Shown here: positions 33,608 through 35,844 of the stretch, in pieces
Layout of the letters: each line of letters starts with the position of its first letter
How positions within the stretch are numbered: the first letter of the stretch is position 1
NCBI GenBank assembly: GCA_017459925.1
Contig: JAFUCC010000037.1
Location: forward strand, 1 to 35,844
DNA length: 35,844 nt
Direction: 5' to 3'
Source of the DNA: Eggerthellaceae bacterium
Lineage (GTDB): Bacteria; Actinomycetota; Coriobacteriia; Coriobacteriales; Eggerthellaceae
The notes under the pieces: model-generated
The model's database searches: none
The model's input: the letters and a program-made list of their open reading frames with translations, nothing else
What the model was told of the DNA's origin: nothing
Position numbers and translations under genes: made by a program

Positions 33608-33784
33608 ATGGAAGTCAACCGTCAAACAAGAGAAACGACCTTCGTCCTGACCGACGGGGCGGCGAAACTCTCCCTTAACTGGAAATCGGCTGCCGAGCTT
33701 CCGACTGCTGCGAGGTCGGCATGGCGGCCGCGTGCAAGGGCGATGGTACAGCGTAGCGCCAAAGCAAAGGGGTTGACGGCATGA
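33608..33784 (+). CDS. Small basic protein of unknown function (58 aa)
   Basis: The ATG has AGGAAGGGAA upstream. The peptide is basic, with TTFVLTDGAAKLSLNWKSAAEL and a C-terminal Arg/Lys-rich tail. Its stop overlaps the next ATG (ATGA), suggesting coupling to a second short frame. No family recognised. Confidence 0.5.
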   Translation: MEVNRQTRETTFVLTDGAAKLSLNWKSAAELPTAARSAWRPRARAMVQRSAKAKGLTA

Positions 33785-33942
33785 GGAAGTCTTCTATCGA
33801 GGATGCACTCGTCGCGTTTAAGGTTGCGAAGAAGAGTTGCCCGTTCGGTTGGCGATCACGTGAGCGTGGAGGTTTTTTATGTGGGAAAAGCCTTTGTTTT
33901 GCAGGGAGTTGCCATGAGTTACGAAACAGTGAAATGCGATAG
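33781..33942 (+). pseudogene. Short frame overlapping the zinc-ribbon gene; possible frameshift remnant
   Basis: It begins at the ATGA overlap and encodes MRKSSIEDALVAFKVAKKS, which looks natural. It then turns into a Cys/Gly/Ser-rich tail and ends inside the next gene in another frame. The change of character suggests a frameshift near 33840, or an eroded gene. It may also be chance. Confidence 0.25.
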
Positions 33943-34882
33943 CTGCGGGGCGTCCCTAGGCGCGTTCAACGAGTACGCAAACCGCGGGGTCTGTCCGTTT
34001 TGCGGCGCGATTATCCGGAAAGTCGAGGGGATGGACGAGGTCGAGAAGGCCTTAAGGAAAGCTTACGATCTTCGAGACAAGATCGGCGACGAGGAGAAGG
34101 CCAAGGAAGCCGCTCGTGAGTTTGCTAGCCTTCACCCTGGTGATTTCAGGGCATGGAAGATGGACTACGAGTTCAATGCGAACAGGGAAATTGGGGCGGC
34201 CTACTATCCAAGGCCCGTTGCGGTCGAGAGGATGTGTCGAACGGCAGAAGACGCAATAGACCGGCAATACTTGCAGAGCGTGGCTAAAGACATCGGTGAA
34301 GACAAGCAGAAGCTGGAAAAGCGAATTTCCGAAATCGCCGACGATGCCAAAGAGGTCGAGAAGCAGGGGCCGAAGGCGGGCGCCGGCGATTGGAGGCCCG
34401 CGTCGGAGGCGGACCTTTTCCGGTTGGACAAGGAAATAGAGGATTTGAACGCCAGGATAAGCGACCTGTCACGATACGATGTGGCATCCATGTCGTCATA
34501 CGCACAGGGCTTTGCCATAATATGCGGCATCTTGTTGACGATGACGTTGGTCGGCGATGGATGCAGTAGGGGCGGTTTCGCCAGCGTGTACAACGGGATT
34601 GTGCTTGGGCCGTTGGGGGGCTTGCTGTTCGGCGCTCCGGTCGGTGCGCTGGTCGGCGTCGTTGTGGCGTTTGCTGTCAACAACTCGAGGGAAGCGGCCT
34701 CGAAGAGGGCGTCAGCCCAGGAGCGGTCACGCCTCGAGGCGTGCCTTGGCGAACGGCAGAGCGTGCTCGTGGAGTTGGGCCGTGCTTCTGAGGTCGGCGA
34801 GTTGAAGGAACGGGTTGACTGCTTGAGGAGGTCGGTTGCCGAGATCGACTACCTGTTGGGGATAATAGGCGATGTGGTTTAA
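33914..34882 (+). CDS. Zinc-ribbon, coiled-coil, membrane protein (322 aa)
   Basis: It opens with a four-Cys zinc ribbon (C8, C11, C27, C30: KCDSCGASL...CPFCGA). Charged helices with repeated KAKEAAREF and EKRISEIADDAKEVEKQ-like segments (about 40-190) follow, then two hydrophobic spans (about 195-215 and 225-255), then a C-terminal coiled coil. The start is the ATG after GCAGGGAG; the frame continues upstream with a less natural sequence. It ends the block. The mixture of an intracellular zinc ribbon and membrane spans echoes the kinase at the front of the block. Confidence 0.7.
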   Translation: MSYETVKCDSCGASLGAFNEYANRGVCPFCGAIIRKVEGMDEVEKALRKAYDLRDKIGDEEKAKEAAREFASLHPGDFRAWKMDYEFNANREIGAAYYPRPVAVERMCRTAEDAIDRQYLQSVAKDIGEDKQKLEKRISEIADDAKEVEKQGPKAGAGDWRPASEADLFRLDKEIEDLNARISDLSRYDVASMSSYAQGFAIICGILLTMTLVGDGCSRGGFASVYNGIVLGPLGGLLFGAPVGALVGVVVAFAVNNSREAASKRASAQERSRLEACLGERQSVLVELGRASEVGELKERVDCLRRSVAEIDYLLGIIGDVV

Positions 34883-35305
34883 ATTGACGGGACGCGCGAG
34901 TCCGGGTGACTACAATGATTGTGTGGGCGAGCCACGTGATTTCGGGCTGAAGTGCAAAGGGGGCCTTTACGGTCTAGTGGCAGCTAGTGAAATGAGACCA
35001 CGCGCGCGTCGGCATTTTTCACAGAATCGGAGTTTTCAGTTAGCCGACTTGAGAACAAGGGAGTGAAGGATATGAATCGGGGGCCTTCGAGACCGAAGAG
35101 GATATCGTATACGCGAGCTTGATAACCCAGGACACCGTTTGACTCGAACAAATCTCCAGCACCAGCGGCGAATTGATTAAATCTGACATTTTTGCAACTA
35201 GGTGAATAGTGCTCATTCTTGACGATTCTCGTCAACGACAACCCTTACGCTCAACAGGGGCCCGGCAGGAAGCCGGATTGGTTGATTGGGGTACGGGAGG
35301 CGGCA
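34883..35305. other. A+T-richer intergenic region after the kinase/ATPase block
   Basis: No supported gene. A frame starting inside the stop of the previous gene (34872-35066) and a minus-strand frame with only a TTG start (34984-35241) have natural-looking stretches but no ribosome sites. A perfect inverted repeat TTGACGA-TTC-TCGTCAA lies at 35219-35235. This may be an old element boundary, or remnants of genes. Confidence 0.35.
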
Positions 35306-35485
35306 ATGCAGAAGACGCCGGAGATGATGGTCTCCGTTCTTGAAGGCGCGCAGGCGATCGTCGAGGAAGTGGACCATGACCACGATGCGGATGCGCGCCT
35401 GTACGCGGTCGTCGCGGCCATCGAGACCGTCAAGGTGTATATGGAGCGCTTCACGGACGATGGCCTGTCCGAGCTGATGCGGTGA
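35306..35485 (+). CDS. Small acidic protein (59 aa)
   Basis: The ATG is preceded by GGGAGG. The peptide is helical and acidic, with VLEGAQAIVEEVDHDHDADARLY and AIETVKVYMERF. The frame is open 29 codons further upstream from a TTG, so a longer form cannot be excluded. It has no domain that I recognise. It is followed by a hairpin terminator and a convergent gene. Confidence 0.5.
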   Translation: MQKTPEMMVSVLEGAQAIVEEVDHDHDADARLYAVVAAIETVKVYMERFTDDGLSELMR

Positions 35486-35544
35486 CGGACGGGGCCAACA
35501 CGGTTGCCGGCAAACCGGCCTCGAATGGCCGCGGGCTCTCAGAA

Positions 35545-35586
35545 GGCCCCTCCGCGCTGGCATTATGCGATACCCGCGGAGGGGCC
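35545..35586. terminator. 12-bp stem hairpin between convergent genes
   Basis: GGCCCCTCCGCG (35545-35556) and CGCGGAGGGGCC (35575-35586) pair perfectly across an 18-base loop. It sits between the stops of two convergent genes and could serve both, though neither side has a long T-run. Confidence 0.65.
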
Positions 35587-35602
35587 ATGCCGGACAGGCC
35601 GC

Positions 35603-35844
35603 CTATCCGGCGGCCCGGCTCCGCAGCATCGTCCGGATGAGCTCGAGCCCGCCGGACATGATCGACTCGTCGCTGCCGAAGCGCTCCATGACCCGCTGCG
35701 CCTCCGCGTCGGTAATGTCGCGGTCCTCTCCGGTCTCCGGGTCGACGCCCACGCAGACCCTGTCGCCGAAGACGATCGAGTCGAGCTCGCCCTCCGCGAC
35801 CGCGTGCGAGACGTCCATCTGCGAGAGGTAGCCCGCCTCGGCCA
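35603..35844 (-). CDS. C-terminal part of a gene running off the right edge (unknown)
   Basis: The reading frame is open from the window edge to the stop at 35603. It encodes at least 80 residues, including AEGELDSIVFGDRVCVGVD, DPETGEDRDITDAEAQRVMERF and a C-terminal basic helix. The internal ATG at 35818 has no ribosome site, so the true start most likely lies beyond the window. No family can be named from this fragment. Confidence 0.55.
   Translation of the reverse strand, partial: AEAGYLSQMDVSHAVAEGELDSIVFGDRVCVGVDPETGEDRDITDAEAQRVMERFGSDESIMSGGLELIRTMLRSRAAG

Noticed and set aside
34872..35066. 64-codon plus-strand frame overlapping the end of the zinc-ribbon membrane gene
   Set aside because: The start overlaps the previous stop and a weak GGGATA lies upstream, but the second half is Arg-rich and there is no family. 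Not enough to call.
34984..35241. 85-codon minus-strand frame with natural-looking composition
   Set aside because: It has only a TTG start, no ribosome site and no relative that I recognise, and it sits in an A+T-richer gap where open frames come more by chance.
1..35844. CRISPR arrays, tRNA or rRNA genes, IS elements or an integrase
   Set aside because: No regular repeat-spacer arrays, cloverleaf-like segments, transposase motifs, or tyrosine or serine recombinase motifs were seen by eye on either strand. A dedicated search could still find short ones.

Overview
The window looks like part of an integrative/mobilizable element, or an element-rich region, in a high-GC gut actinobacterium. 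Coriobacteriia (Eggerthellaceae-type) is the best guess. That guess rests on G+C-rich third codon positions in most genes, a VaFE/SpaA surface pilin paired with a class B sortase, and a TetR/FAD-flavoprotein pair. It is a resemblance judgement from memory of families, not a database result. I see no rRNA, tRNA, IS element, integrase or CRISPR array.

Layout. (1) 0.1-5.4 kb, plus strand: a conserved element-associated protein, a 1334-residue thioester/SpaA/VaFE cell-wall-anchored adhesin, and its likely sortase B. (2) 5.5-7.9 kb: a TetR regulator and an FAD-dependent oxidoreductase, each preceded by a near-identical 20-bp palindromic operator. (3) 8.0-9.4 kb: an acidic protein and a convergent secreted protein with Trp-rich repeats and a Cys2His2 cluster. 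(4) 9.4-14.2 kb, minus strand: a mobilization and maintenance module (ParA, ParB, MobC, a relaxase, a helper of unknown role, and a YraN-like protein lacking the usual catalytic residues). (5) 14.9-19.3 kb, plus strand: a complete Type III restriction-modification system (Mod, Res). (6) 19.3-24.0 kb, visibly more A+T-rich: two convergent radical-SAM peptide-modification cassettes separated by a strong terminator. The plus-strand one is a SPASM maturase overlapping a 42-residue peptide gene. The minus-strand one is an HTH regulator, a 111-residue nine-Cys peptide and a radical SAM enzyme, with no bases between the three genes and a palindromic operator in front. (7) 24.1-34.9 kb, plus strand: a tightly packed block with a YbjN-like protein, a TerY-P-type kinase, a TerY-like VWA protein, a PP2C phosphatase, a 38-residue DnaJ-type zinc module, an unknown protein, a soluble VirD4/TraG-like ATPase, a DnaB/RecA-like ATPase and several unknown or membrane proteins. 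(8) 35.3-35.8 kb: a small protein and a convergent partial gene at the window edge.

How the parts may work together. ParA/ParB and MobC/relaxase would maintain and mobilize the element, and the pilin/sortase could mediate contact with a host surface or other cells. The Type III RM, the two peptide cassettes and the kinase-VWA-phosphatase-ATPase block sit as cargo. The strongest candidates for undescribed biology are the roughly 11-kb phospho-signalling and ATPase block (24.15-34.88 kb) and the regulator/nine-Cys peptide/radical-SAM operon (21.15-23.94 kb).
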